Part shown: positions 9,257 through 16,949 of the stretch, in pieces | How the letters are laid out: every line of letters begins with the position of its first letter | Numbering within the stretch: the stretch's first letter is position 1 | Assembly (NCBI GenBank): GCA_019239775.1 | Contig: JAFAZN010000244.1 | Span: 1-52,814 of the forward strand | Reading direction: 5' to 3' | DNA from: Chloroflexota bacterium | Lineage (GTDB): Bacteria; Chloroflexota; UBA6077; CF-72 | DNA length: 52,814 nt | Notes under the pieces: model-generated | What the model was told of the DNA's origin: nothing | Databases searched by the model: none | What the model saw: only the letters and a program-made list of their open reading frames with translations | Made by a program: the position numbers and the translations under genes

Positions 9257-10251
9257 GCGTTTCCTCCGGCTACTTGCAGCGCGCGCACGACTGCGCGCTT
9301 GGCGAGCTCGATCTTGAATCCGTTCTGGCGGCGCGGGCGGGCATCGGCGAAGGCTCCCTCGATTGCCGCGCGTATAGCGGCGTGATCGGTGATTGACGTG
9401 CCCGGCAGTGCGCGCTCGCCGGCGGCTAGGCGCCACGGGCGGTGGGCGACGCCGCCCAGCGCAATCCGTACGTCGGTGATGCGACCATCGCCGTCCAGTT
9501 GCAGGCCGGCTGCAACGGACACCAGCGCGAACTCGTATGACGTACGCTCGCGCACCTTCAGATACCGCGAGCGATGCGCAACCGGCGACTGCGGCACGCT
9601 GATGCGCACGATCAGCTCATCACGCTGCAGCACGTTGTCGTGTTCGGGCGCGTCGCCCGGCAGCATGTAGAAGTCGGTGACTGGGATCGCCCGTTCGACG
9701 CCCGTCGCGCCGCGCACGTGGACGGTGGCGTCGAGAGCCGCGAATGCGACGGCGACATCCGACGGGTGGGTCGCCACGCAGTGCTCGCTCCAGCCGAAGA
9801 TCGCGGCGGTTCGGTCGTATCCATCGAGCGCGGCGCACCCCGAACCCGGGCGCCGCTTGTTGCAGGCCAGGTCCACGTCTGCGCGAAAGTACGGACAGCG
9901 GGTTCGCTGCATCAGGTTGCCGCCCATCGAGGCCATGTTGCGCAGCTGCTGCGACGCGCTCTTGTGAAGCGCTTCGGCAATTGCCGGGAAATTACGCTGC
10001 ACCTGTGGGTGCGCAGCCACGTCGCTCATGCGCGCGAGCGCGCCGATGCTGAGTTCAGCTGCATTCGCCTCGACTGCACCAAGGTCCGGCAGGCTATTGA
10101 TGTCGACGATAACCGGCGGGCTGACGATGCCTTCCTTCAGCCAATTGACGAGCTCGGTGCCGCCGGCGATGACCTGCCCCCCGGCGTCCCGCTGCATCGC
10201 GCCAAATGCGTCGGCCAGGTCTATTGCGCGGTAGTAGCTAAACGGTTGCAT
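9253..10251 (-). CDS. FAD-binding subunit of the molybdoenzyme (PaoB/YagS-like)
   Basis: This 332-residue medium subunit should pass electrons between the iron-sulfur clusters and FAD. The N-terminal FAD-binding half has VIAGGTELVNWLKEGI and ASMGGNLMQRTRC. The central insertion TRCPYFRADVDLACNKR followed by PGSGCAA carries several cysteines. In PaoB/YagS-type subunits this insertion binds an extra [4Fe-4S] cluster, so a similar cluster is expected here. The start at 10251 (MQPFSYYRA) matches the family start and overlaps the small-subunit gene by 14 bases. Translational coupling across the operon is likely. Confidence 0.92.
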   Translation of the reverse strand: MQPFSYYRAIDLADAFGAMQRDAGGQVIAGGTELVNWLKEGIVSPPVIVDINSLPDLGAVEANAAELSIGALARMSDVAAHPQVQRNFPAIAEALHKSASQQLRNMASMGGNLMQRTRCPYFRADVDLACNKRRPGSGCAALDGYDRTAAIFGWSEHCVATHPSDVAVAFAALDATVHVRGATGVERAIPVTDFYMLPGDAPEHDNVLQRDELIVRISVPQSPVAHRSRYLKVRERTSYEFALVSVAAGLQLDGDGRITDVRIALGGVAHRPWRLAAGERALPGTSITDHAAIRAAIEGAFADARPRRQNGFKIELAKRAVVRALQVAGGNA

Positions 10252-10714
10252 GGACGCCGTAGCTCGCCGCGGCCGCGCGAACGGCGGCCACAATCTGCGG
10301 ATACGCCGCACAGCGGCAGATGTTGCCGCTCATAAATTCTCGTATCTGGTCGTCTGAGGTGGCGTGGCCTTCGTCGATGCACGCCACAGCTGACATGATC
10401 TGGCCGGGGGTGCAATACCCGCACTGGAAGGCGTCCTGCTCGATAAATGCCGCCTGGACGGGATGAAGCCCGCCATCCGGTGGCGCCAGTCCTTCGATGG
10501 TCGTAATGTGCTTGCCGTCCGCCATGACCGCCAGTGTCATGCACGCGAGCACCCGCCGGCCATCGATGTGAACGGTGCACGCGCCGCATTCGCCGCGGTC
10601 GCAGCTCTTCTTGGTGCCCATGAGGCCGAGGTGTTCGCGCAAGGCGTCGACGAGGGTTGTGCGTGGATCGAGCTGCAGCTCATGCGTCAGCCCGTTGACG
10701 CGCAAAGAGGTCAT
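10238..10714 (-). CDS. (2Fe-2S)-binding small subunit of the molybdoenzyme
   Basis: This 158-residue protein has the two [2Fe-2S] domains of xanthine dehydrogenase-type small subunits. The plant-ferredoxin-like part has CDRGECGACTVHIDGRRVLAC, and the all-helical part has FQCGYCTPGQIM and GNICRCAAYP, so all eight ligand cysteines are present. It is the first gene of the operon that continues with the FAD and molybdenum subunits. Unlike E. coli PaoA it has no twin-arginine leader at its N-terminus, which suggests a cytoplasmic enzyme. The start ATG at 10714 is preceded by an AGAGGTG-type ribosome-binding site. Confidence 0.94.
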   Translation of the reverse strand: MTSLRVNGLTHELQLDPRTTLVDALREHLGLMGTKKSCDRGECGACTVHIDGRRVLACMTLAVMADGKHITTIEGLAPPDGGLHPVQAAFIEQDAFQCGYCTPGQIMSAVACIDEGHATSDDQIREFMSGNICRCAAYPQIVAAVRAAAASYGVHATV

Positions 10715-10796
10715 ACACCTCTAGTTTGCGGCAAGGACGAACCGCCGCGGCCGTCAGAATGGGTAGCCGCCCATCGTGCAAGCGGGTAGTGATCCA

Positions 10797-11708
10797 CTAA
10801 CCGTGCGACTCAATCAGCGTGGCGTAGCCGTCGAGCAGCCGCTCCAAGCCGAATTCAAACAGCGTGTCAAGGTCAAGGTCCACATCCGATGCGGCAATGA
10901 TCCTTGCAAGTTGCGGATAACGTCCCGACTCCAGCACGCGCGCAAAAAGCGGCCTCTGCGACTGCAGCCATTCGTCGTCTGTAAGTCCGGTGTCTTGCTC
11001 AGACTCCAGCTCCATTTCGATGTTCATGGCGCTGCCGCGCACGTAGGCGAATAGATTGACCGCAGCGTGCAGCATCGCGTTCGGATCCAGACCGAGCCCA
11101 TCGAGCGCTGAAACTGCCCACTCCGTCTGGAGCATGCCATTTGGGAGCACGCTTGGGCGTGTCATCGAAATAATTCGCGTCAGCCACGGGTGCTCTCGGT
11201 ATCCGGCCCATTGGAGTCGTGCGACAAGCTCCAGCTGCGCGCGCCAGCCCGGCGGCGGAGTCTCGGGCAAGCGGACTTGGCCAAGGATCGTGTCGGCCAT
11301 CAAGAGCAGCAGACTGCTTTTTCCGCGCACGTGGCGGTAGAGCGCCATGGTCGGTACGCCGAGCTCAATCGCGATGCGGCGCATGGAAACCGCGGGCAAG
11401 CCTTCAGCATCCGCAATGGCTATTGCGTTGGCGACGACTGCGGCCGTGTTGATCTCGTTGTTCGATGACTCGCGACTGCTGCGCGTCCGTGATGGTCGTG
11501 ATGCGACCACCGTACCTACGCCAGGTCGGGCTTGGACGAGACCTTCGTCGCGGAGCGAGGCCAGCGCCCGGGTCGCCGTGGCGACTGCCACGCCCCACTC
11601 GCGGGTGATGGCGCGGGCGGACGGAACGGGATCGCCCGGCGCCAGCTGGCTCGAGGCAATCCGCGACCGAATGTCATCGGCGATCTGCTCGTAACGTCGA
11701 GTAGCCAT
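10797..11708 (-). CDS. GntR-TetR fusion transcriptional regulator
   Basis: This 303-residue protein combines two DNA-binding modules. Residues 1 to about 72 are a GntR winged helix (ADDIRSRIASSQLAPGDPVPS, then GVAVATATRALASLRDEG). Residues about 88-140 are a TetR helix-turn-helix (AVSMRRIAIELGVPTMALYRHV), followed by a TetR C-terminal ligand-binding domain of the tetracycline-repressor type. It is divergent from the FAD monooxygenase at 11770. A perfect palindrome (11719-11730) lies in the gap and overlaps its own predicted -10 box, so autorepression and control of the monooxygenase are likely. A -10 hexamer TACACT ends 8 bases before the ATG, consistent with a leaderless mRNA. GntR-TetR fusions are known in high-GC bacteria; the ligand is unknown. 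Confidence 0.92.
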   Translation of the reverse strand: MATRRYEQIADDIRSRIASSQLAPGDPVPSARAITREWGVAVATATRALASLRDEGLVQARPGVGTVVASRPSRTRSSRESSNNEINTAAVVANAIAIADAEGLPAVSMRRIAIELGVPTMALYRHVRGKSSLLLLMADTILGQVRLPETPPPGWRAQLELVARLQWAGYREHPWLTRIISMTRPSVLPNGMLQTEWAVSALDGLGLDPNAMLHAAVNLFAYVRGSAMNIEMELESEQDTGLTDDEWLQSQRPLFARVLESGRYPQLARIIAASDVDLDLDTLFEFGLERLLDGYATLIESHG

Positions 11709-11716
11709 CTGCGCTT

Positions 11717-11761
11717 AGTGTACTAGTACATGTAGCCATGCACCAATCTTGCGTGTAGGCT
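11717..11761. promoter_or_regulatory. Divergent promoter with 12-bp palindromic operator
   Basis: TGTACTAGTACA at 11719-11730 is a perfect palindrome. The minus-strand -10 TACACT (11722-11717) serves the GntR-TetR gene. The plus-strand -10 TAGGCT (11756-11761) ends 8 bases before the monooxygenase ATG. The TGTAC half-site suits a GntR winged helix. Binding here would block the regulator's own -10 box and lie close to the -35 region of the monooxygenase. Confidence 0.7.
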
Positions 11762-11769
11762 TCGGTGCC

Positions 11770-13056
11770 ATGTCACGTACACCGTACACGGTATTGATAT
11801 CAGGCGCCGGCATTGCCGGCCCAGCGCTGGCTCACTGGTTGGCTCAGGCAGACGCAGGTTTCGAGGTGACCGTCGTCGAGCGTGCGCTCGCGCCACGCCG
11901 GGGCGGCCAGGCCGTAGATATTCGCGGGGCCGCGCGGGATGTGATCCAGCGGATGGGACTGCTGCCCAGCGTCAAAGCAGCAGGTCTCCACGAGCACGGC
12001 TTCGCGTTCGTCGACGAGCGTGGCAAGCACCAGGCTTCCTTGCCGATGAATTTCATGGGAGGCGAAGGCATTGTCGCGGAGATCGAGATTCTGCGCGGTG
12101 CGCTGTCACGCATCTTGTATGAAGCGACGCGACACGCTGTCGACTACCGCTTCGATGACTCCATCGAGTCGCTTTGCCAAGACGAGGATGGCGTGCACGT
12201 CATATTTCTCAGCGGCGCGCGCCAACGGTTCGACCTGGTCATCGCGGCAGACGGAGTCCATTCGCACGTGCGCGCGCTCACGTTCGGTGATGCGCATTCC
12301 ACATCGGTCGCGCCACTTGGAGGATATACCGCGTATTTCACGCTCCCATTTCGGATCGAGACAGGCGGTTGGTTCGCGATCCACAATGCGCCTGGTGGCA
12401 GGGCCATCGGGCTTCGACCTGGAGGTCCGGACACCACCCAGGTCATGCTCAGCTTCCTGTCTCCGCCAGTTGGATATGAGCGGCTCAGCGCCGACCGACA
12501 GAAGGCGATCCTTACAGAGACGTTTGCCGGAGTCGGCTGGGAGATGCCGCGCGTGCTCCACGTGCTCGAACACATGGGATCGCTGCCGGACTTCTATTTC
12601 GATCTCGTCGCGCAGGTGCACATGGAGCACTGGGCGCGCGGACGCGTTGCGCTGCTTGGCGACGCTGGTTACAGCCCATCGCCCGTCACTGGTCTCGGCA
12701 CGAGTCTGGCGCTGGTTGGGGCGTACGTGCTGGCCGGAGAGCTCGTGCGGTCCGGCCAGATGCATGACGTGGCATTCGCACGGTACGAGTCGATCATGGG
12801 CGACTATGTCCGGCAATGTCAGGCGCTGCCACCGGGTGGACTCCAAGGCATGCTTCCGCGCAGCGCGCGGGGCATCTGGCTCCGCAATCTGTCGATGCGC
12901 ATGATGACCCGGTGGCCAGTACGCAGCCTCGTGGCCGGAGTGTTCCATAAGGCGGACGCGATTGTGCTCGAAGACTACTTCGCGCCAACATTGCCGCGGC
13001 TCACCGCTGAGGTCGGCCAGCTTTTCCCTCGTGGGCCAGGCGTCAGTTTGTGCTGA
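11770..13056 (+). CDS. FAD-dependent monooxygenase (group A flavoprotein hydroxylase)
   Basis: This 428-residue enzyme should use NAD(P)H and O2 to hydroxylate an organic substrate, possibly a drug such as a tetracycline-like or aromatic compound. The dinucleotide motif is near the start ([16 protein letters not shown]), the DG motif is [12 protein letters not shown], and the second FAD contact is [16 protein letters not shown]. It resembles TetX-like and other PheA/UbiH-type hydroxylases. The start at 11770 is chosen because the Rossmann fold begins there and a -10 box sits 8 bases upstream. The 3' end overlaps the convergent sigma-factor gene by 14 bases. It is likely controlled by the divergent GntR-TetR regulator. 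Confidence 0.9.
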   Translation: MSRTPYTVLISGAGIAGPALAHWLAQADAGFEVTVVERALAPRRGGQAVDIRGAARDVIQRMGLLPSVKAAGLHEHGFAFVDERGKHQASLPMNFMGGEGIVAEIEILRGALSRILYEATRHAVDYRFDDSIESLCQDEDGVHVIFLSGARQRFDLVIAADGVHSHVRALTFGDAHSTSVAPLGGYTAYFTLPFRIETGGWFAIHNAPGGRAIGLRPGGPDTTQVMLSFLSPPVGYERLSADRQKAILTETFAGVGWEMPRVLHVLEHMGSLPDFYFDLVAQVHMEHWARGRVALLGDAGYSPSPVTGLGTSLALVGAYVLAGELVRSGQMHDVAFARYESIMGDYVRQCQALPPGGLQGMLPRSARGIWLRNLSMRMMTRWPVRSLVAGVFHKADAIVLEDYFAPTLPRLTAEVGQLFPRGPGVSLC

Positions 13057-14281
13057 GCTCCGCCAGGCGGCGTTCGAGGTATCGACGTTCGACGGTGTTG
13101 GAGCACAGTGCGATTGCGCGTTCGTAGGCTCGAACGGCTTCGCCCCGACGGCCTGCGCGGCGCAGGAGGTCCGCGCGCGCCGCGTGGAGCGGATGGAACT
13201 CGTCGAGTTGCGCCGCTACGTCGTCGATCAGGCGCAGGCCGGCGTCTGGTCCGTTGGCCATCGCTAGCGCCGCGGCGCGGTTCAGGCGGACCACCGGCGT
13301 GTCGTAAATACGCAGGAGCGCGCCGTACAGATCGGCGATTTCGGCCCAATCAGTCGCCTCTGGTGAATCGGCCTGTGCGTGCAATGCAGCGATCGCGGCC
13401 TGCAGCTGATAAACGCCCGCCGGCCGCTTCGCGGCAAGGCGGATCGAGCGGTCCAGCAGCGCCAGACCCTCGTCGATTTCCGGGCGATCCCAGAGCAAGC
13501 GATCCTGTTCGTCGAGCAGCACCAGCTCACCGTCGCGCATTCGGGCGTCGCGCCGAGAATCGTGCAGCAGCATAAGAGCAAGCAGCGCATACACGTCCGT
13601 CTCGTCTGGCATCAGCGCCAGGAGGACTCGGCCAAGTCGTATCGCCTCGGCGCAGAGACCGCGACGGATGAGGCTGTCGCCGGAGGTGGCGACATACCCC
13701 TCGTTGAAGATCAGGTAGATCACCGCCAGTACCGAAGCCAGGCGCTCCGGCAGAAGGTGGTCGGGCGGCACGCGATACGGAATGTGGGCCTGGCGGATCT
13801 TGTTCTTCGCGCGAACCAGGCGCTGTGCGATCGTTGGCTCCGACTGCAAAAACGCCCGGGCGACTTCAGGCGTACTGAGGCCCCCCACTGTGCGGAGCGT
13901 CAACGCTACCTGCGCCTCCTGGTTCAGCGCCGGATGGCAACAGGTGAAGATCAGCCGCAACAAGTCTGGCTCCTCTGGTGCCATAACCGTTGGAACCTCC
14001 AACTCGCGTTTGACCTGGTCGCGCATTTTGCTCTGGGTGCGCTCGCGGCGCAGGCGGCTTATCCCTTTGTTGCGCGCCGCGGTGGTCAGCCAGGCCGCGG
14101 CATTATCTGGAATACCGGCGTTCTGCCAGTGCTCGACTGCCGTGATAAACGCTTCCTGAAGCGCGTCCTCGGCGACGTCGAAATCGCCGAAGACGCGAAT
14201 AAGCGTGGCGAGAATGCGGCCGTACTCCTGATGGAAGACCCGCTCGATCGCTTGGACGGTCGCCTGCTCAGTCGGCTGCAT
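13043..14281 (-). CDS. ECF42-type RNA polymerase sigma factor with C-terminal TPR-like extension
   Basis: This 412-residue protein has sigma region 2 ([23 protein letters not shown], then [19 protein letters not shown]) and region 4 ([22 protein letters not shown]). A long C-terminal extension follows ([13 protein letters not shown], then helical repeats to the end). This architecture and the adjacent DGPF/YCII gene define the ECF42 group, which lacks a classical anti-sigma factor; the extension is thought to control activity. The start at 14281 ([16 protein letters not shown]) matches the family; the longer frame to 14356 overlaps the upstream gene. It is the last gene of the DoxX-VOC-DGPF-sigma cluster. 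Confidence 0.93.
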   Translation of the reverse strand: MQPTEQATVQAIERVFHQEYGRILATLIRVFGDFDVAEDALQEAFITAVEHWQNAGIPDNAAAWLTTAARNKGISRLRRERTQSKMRDQVKRELEVPTVMAPEEPDLLRLIFTCCHPALNQEAQVALTLRTVGGLSTPEVARAFLQSEPTIAQRLVRAKNKIRQAHIPYRVPPDHLLPERLASVLAVIYLIFNEGYVATSGDSLIRRGLCAEAIRLGRVLLALMPDETDVYALLALMLLHDSRRDARMRDGELVLLDEQDRLLWDRPEIDEGLALLDRSIRLAAKRPAGVYQLQAAIAALHAQADSPEATDWAEIADLYGALLRIYDTPVVRLNRAAALAMANGPDAGLRLIDDVAAQLDEFHPLHAARADLLRRAGRRGEAVRAYERAIALCSNTVERRYLERRLAELSTN

Positions 14282-14289
14282 GCCCCCGG

Positions 14290-14640
14290 TTAGCCTTCCC
14301 AGAGTGGGCGAACCTCGATACAGCCATTTTGCGCATCGGGCACCTTGCTGGCCCACATGATGGCCTCGTCGAGATCCTTGCAGTCGAAAATAAGGACCCC
14401 GCCAAGCTGCTCGCGGGTTTCAGCAAACGGCCCGTCGGTGATCATGGTTTTGCCATTGCGCACACGCACGCTCGTGGCTGTTGCGGACGCTTGCAGGCCG
14501 GTGCCGGAGGTCATCACTCCGGCTTCGGCGACGTCTCGGTTGAAAGTGCCCCAGGCCTGATACAGCTGGCGAGATTCTGGGGTGCCCGGCTCGGGCTGAT
14601 CGTCTTCGATGCGAAAGATCAGTACGGCGTACTTCGGCAT
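14290..14640 (-). CDS. YCII/DGPF-domain protein
   Basis: This 116-residue protein is a YCII-related dimeric alpha-beta barrel domain. It carries the DGPF signature as [14 protein letters not shown] and ends with IEVRPLW, both typical of the ECF42-linked family. It lies 8 bases upstream of the sigma-factor gene on the same strand. Proteins of this group are conserved targets or partners of ECF42 sigma factors. Their chemical activity is not established. Confidence 0.93.
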   Translation of the reverse strand: MPKYAVLIFRIEDDQPEPGTPESRQLYQAWGTFNRDVAEAGVMTSGTGLQASATATSVRVRNGKTMITDGPFAETREQLGGVLIFDCKDLDEAIMWASKVPDAQNGCIEVRPLWEG

Positions 14641-14676
14641 ATGCTTCTCAACAGTCCTGCGACTCGGATTGGCGGC

Positions 14677-15075
14677 TTACTGCTGCGCAGCCTGGCGGGG
14701 CTGGAGCAGGGTGAGGTGGTTTCCGTCTGGATCGGTGAAGTAAGCGCTGATGCCATACGGGGCTTCGATCGGTGCGTCGTGCTTGAATTGCAGCCCGCGC
14801 GCCTTGAGCGCTTCGAAATCTCTGCGGCAATCGTCGGTGACGAAGACATGGTGGTTGCCGCCACTGTCGGCCTCGGCAGACGGACGGGGATCCACTGAGT
14901 ACACACCCTCAATGAGGATGAGCTCAACATCATCGCCCTGGGGCGCGACCGTCAACCAGCGCGGGTGGCCCTGCAACTGGTAATCCGCGCGCTTCTCGAA
15001 GCCGAGTACGTCTGTGTAGAACTTGAGTGCGGCGTCCTGGTTGCGGACGACAATCGGCGTATGGGTCAGTTTCAT
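14677..15075 (-). CDS. VOC-superfamily (glyoxalase/bleomycin-resistance fold) protein
   Basis: This 132-residue protein has the paired beta-alpha-beta-beta-beta units of the VOC fold: THTPIVVRNQDAALKFYTDVLGF at the start and FTDPDGNHLTLLQP at the end. The start at 15075 is supported by GGAGGG about 9 bases upstream; the longer frame is an artefact. It sits between the DoxX and DGPF genes, as is common in ECF42 clusters. The substrate is unknown. Glyoxalase-like, thiol-transfer or ligand-binding roles are all possible. Confidence 0.88.
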   Translation of the reverse strand: MKLTHTPIVVRNQDAALKFYTDVLGFEKRADYQLQGHPRWLTVAPQGDDVELILIEGVYSVDPRPSAEADSGGNHHVFVTDDCRRDFEALKARGLQFKHDAPIEAPYGISAYFTDPDGNHLTLLQPRQAAQQ

Positions 15076-15125
15076 GGTGTGTCCCTCCATATGGACTGAA
15101 ATCGACAGTGTGTTCGGCGCCTGAG

Positions 15126-15557
15126 TCAGGCGATAGCCAGTCTTGTTCGTCGAACCGCGCGCGTTGCTGCCTGGAACAGCGGGGCTCCGATGATGCGACT
15201 CTCGGGACGCAGCGCCCATGAGACGAGAATGACGATCGCCAGACCAGCCGTGTACCACACGTGCCAGGCTTCGTCCCGGACCACGAAGTGCGAAACGGCC
15301 GCGCCCGTCATGTTGAAGAACATGCCAGCGTAGGCCCACTCCTTGAGGCGCTCCAGACGCGGCGCGACCAGCACGATCGATCCGAGCACTTTCCAGGCGC
15401 CGAGGATCGTCATCATGTAAATCGGATAGCCGAGCGCCTGCATGCCCTCAACATTGGGCGTCAGCCGCGCCAACTCGGCGAGCGCGCCGGAAAACATGTT
15501 GAACACAACGAAGGCCGTTGTCGCCCAGTACACGACTGCCCTTGGTGTCATGGTCAT
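15126..15557 (-). CDS. DoxX-like integral membrane protein
   Basis: This 143-residue protein has four hydrophobic helices (starting VVYWATTAFVVFNMFSG, then YMMTILGAWKVLGSIVLVAP, WAYAGMFFNMTGAAVSHF and WYTAGLAIVILVSWAL). The pattern and the WKVLG motif fit the DoxX-like family. It is the first gene of the ECF42 cluster and is separated from the VOC gene by about 50 bases. DoxX-like proteins often accompany redox stress genes; a specific function cannot be given. An alternative start lies two codons downstream. Confidence 0.88.
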   Translation of the reverse strand: MTMTPRAVVYWATTAFVVFNMFSGALAELARLTPNVEGMQALGYPIYMMTILGAWKVLGSIVLVAPRLERLKEWAYAGMFFNMTGAAVSHFVVRDEAWHVWYTAGLAIVILVSWALRPESRIIGAPLFQAATRAVRRTRLAIA

Positions 15558-15783
15558 CAGTGGAGTTGATAAAGCTCCTTCTGGCTAGGATGCGAGCCGC
15601 CGTCGAGGCTCGCTCGACAGTACGACGCATCTCGCAACGCCGAAATCGACAGTCTGGGCGGGCTTTTTTTGAAAAATGGCCTCTGCTGGCCGGGAAGTGC
15701 CTGTTGTGACGCGAAGAGGACAGCGTCGTGTCGATTTTCACATTCCCCGAACGTCGTATTGGTAAAGCAAAGGAAATCGACCC

Positions 15784-15960
15784 ATGAACAGCCAAGTCCA
15801 GCTCCAACAGATCATCGAGTTACCGAGCATCGATTCGGAATACAGCTTCGGTCGGCCAAAGCTGTATCTGGCAGCCCATGAGCTTGCTCGGCTCACGATT
15901 TTGCGATCCAAGCTCGGCGATACCCGAGCGGAGCGCGCCGCAGAGCTGATTCCCGCGTAG
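15784..15960 (+). CDS. Small ORF, 58 residues, hypothetical
   Basis: An ATG at 15784 is preceded by AAAGGA with a 9-base spacer and opens 58 codons ending TAG at 15958-15960. The peptide begins MNSQVQLQQIIELPSI, continues with RPKLYLAAHELARLTILRS and ends ERAAELIPA. It has a charged amphipathic character, no membrane segment and no cysteine. It stands alone in the 520-base gap between the DoxX gene and the zinc-ribbon gene, divergent from the ECF42 cluster. The rest of that gap (15558-15783 and 15961-16077) shows no other convincing gene. I do not recognise the family. The coding call rests on the ribosome-binding site and the protein-like composition. Confidence 0.45.
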   Translation: MNSQVQLQQIIELPSIDSEYSFGRPKLYLAAHELARLTILRSKLGDTRAERAAELIPA

Positions 15961-16077
15961 AGCGGGGACATGCTGCGCAAGCCTACACCGCGTTGCGCGC
16001 ACGCAGTGGGTGAATCCGGCCGAACTCTGGGGACGGGATGTTACCCGGGCCCCAGGGCGGCGGTCGGCGGCGATGGG

Positions 16078-16506
16078 CTAGGCCGTTGTCGGCCCGGTTG
16101 ACGTGGCGGCCACGGGGCGCGTGCACGATGGGCACAGGCGCCAATCGGAGCGCATCGGGTACGTGCAAAACCGACAGAACACCCGCTGGAGCGTGAGATC
16201 CTGGCCGCAATTGGGGCACGCGCGCCATGCTTCCGCCACTTCATGGTTGCAGCTCATGCACACCCGCGATCGAGTGGAGGTTTCCTCAGACGCGCCGGCC
16301 TCCTGCGTCTGCCACCACCGGTAAAAGGCGTATGCGCCACCGGCAATCAGCGCCAGCGGAATCAACCCGTACAGCGTCGACTGCACGCGAGACAGGCCGG
16401 CTCCAATTGGTCCACCCGGCAGAAATGCCAGGATCAGAACGAGACAGACGATCAGAAAAAACCATTCGCGGGTTGAAAATCGCTTCAGGTTTGGAAAGCC
16501 ATTCAT
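16078..16506 (-). CDS. Membrane protein with double zinc-ribbon
   Basis: This 142-residue protein has two hydrophobic helices (WFFLIVCLVLILAFL and LIPLALIAGGAYAFYRWW). A cytoplasmic tail with four CxxC pairs follows (CMSC, CPNC, CRFC, CPSC), which form a double zinc ribbon. The start at 16506 (MNGFPNLKRF) is preceded by AAAGGAG at a slightly long distance; a longer form to 16533 would place that site inside the coding region. Such proteins are common and mostly uncharacterised. It follows the two-component system and one small gene on the same strand. Confidence 0.8.
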   Translation of the reverse strand: MNGFPNLKRFSTREWFFLIVCLVLILAFLPGGPIGAGLSRVQSTLYGLIPLALIAGGAYAFYRWWQTQEAGASEETSTRSRVCMSCNHEVAEAWRACPNCGQDLTLQRVFCRFCTYPMRSDWRLCPSCTRPVAATSTGPTTA

Positions 16507-16586
16507 GCTTATCAGGTGACTCCTTTCAATCATTCACGCGGGATATTCACGATGCGTTGACGCCGAAATGCCATGCAACAAGGTGA

Positions 16587-16883
16587 TTACGGATCGTCAC
16601 TGCGCAGCAACCGGCCGGCTGGTCCGGGTGGAACAGGGGGCGGAACTCTGATGGCGGAGCCACCCGATCGTAGCTGCGGCTTCCCCTGAATCGGTATTGG
16701 CACGGGCGAAGCTGCCGCCTGGATCGCGACCCCCGGCTTAACCCGCATCATCGCCGGCGGCGCAGCTGCACGCGTCTCCGCCACCGGACCCCCACCGGCG
16801 GCGTTCAACACCAGGTAGCCGGCCAGACCGCCGATGCAGGCAAGTCCAAGAGTCTTCCACCGCTGCGCGGGACTGATTTTCAT
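16587..16883 (-). CDS. Small exported or membrane-anchored Pro-rich protein, hypothetical
   Basis: This 98-residue protein starts at ATG 16883, just after a strong AGAGGAGGTGTGT ribosome-binding site. A single hydrophobic segment (LGLACIGGLAGYLVLNAAGG) could be a signal anchor. The rest is rich in Pro, Ala and Gly. The gene lies directly downstream of the histidine kinase gene on the same strand and may be cotranscribed with it. I do not recognise a family and no function can be assigned. Confidence 0.6.
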   Translation of the reverse strand: MKISPAQRWKTLGLACIGGLAGYLVLNAAGGGPVAETRAAAPPAMMRVKPGVAIQAAASPVPIPIQGKPQLRSGGSAIRVPPPVPPGPAGRLLRSDDP

Positions 16884-16949
16884 ACACACCTCCTCTGGGT
16901 CAATACCTCCAGTGTGAGGTGCCATGTTCAGCGTGCTTTCAAAGAACAG

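Noticed and set aside
9257..9436. Longer start for the molybdenum subunit
   Set aside because: The added 60 residues are Arg-rich and overlap the FAD subunit, while ATG 9256 has a strong ribosome-binding site and family start.
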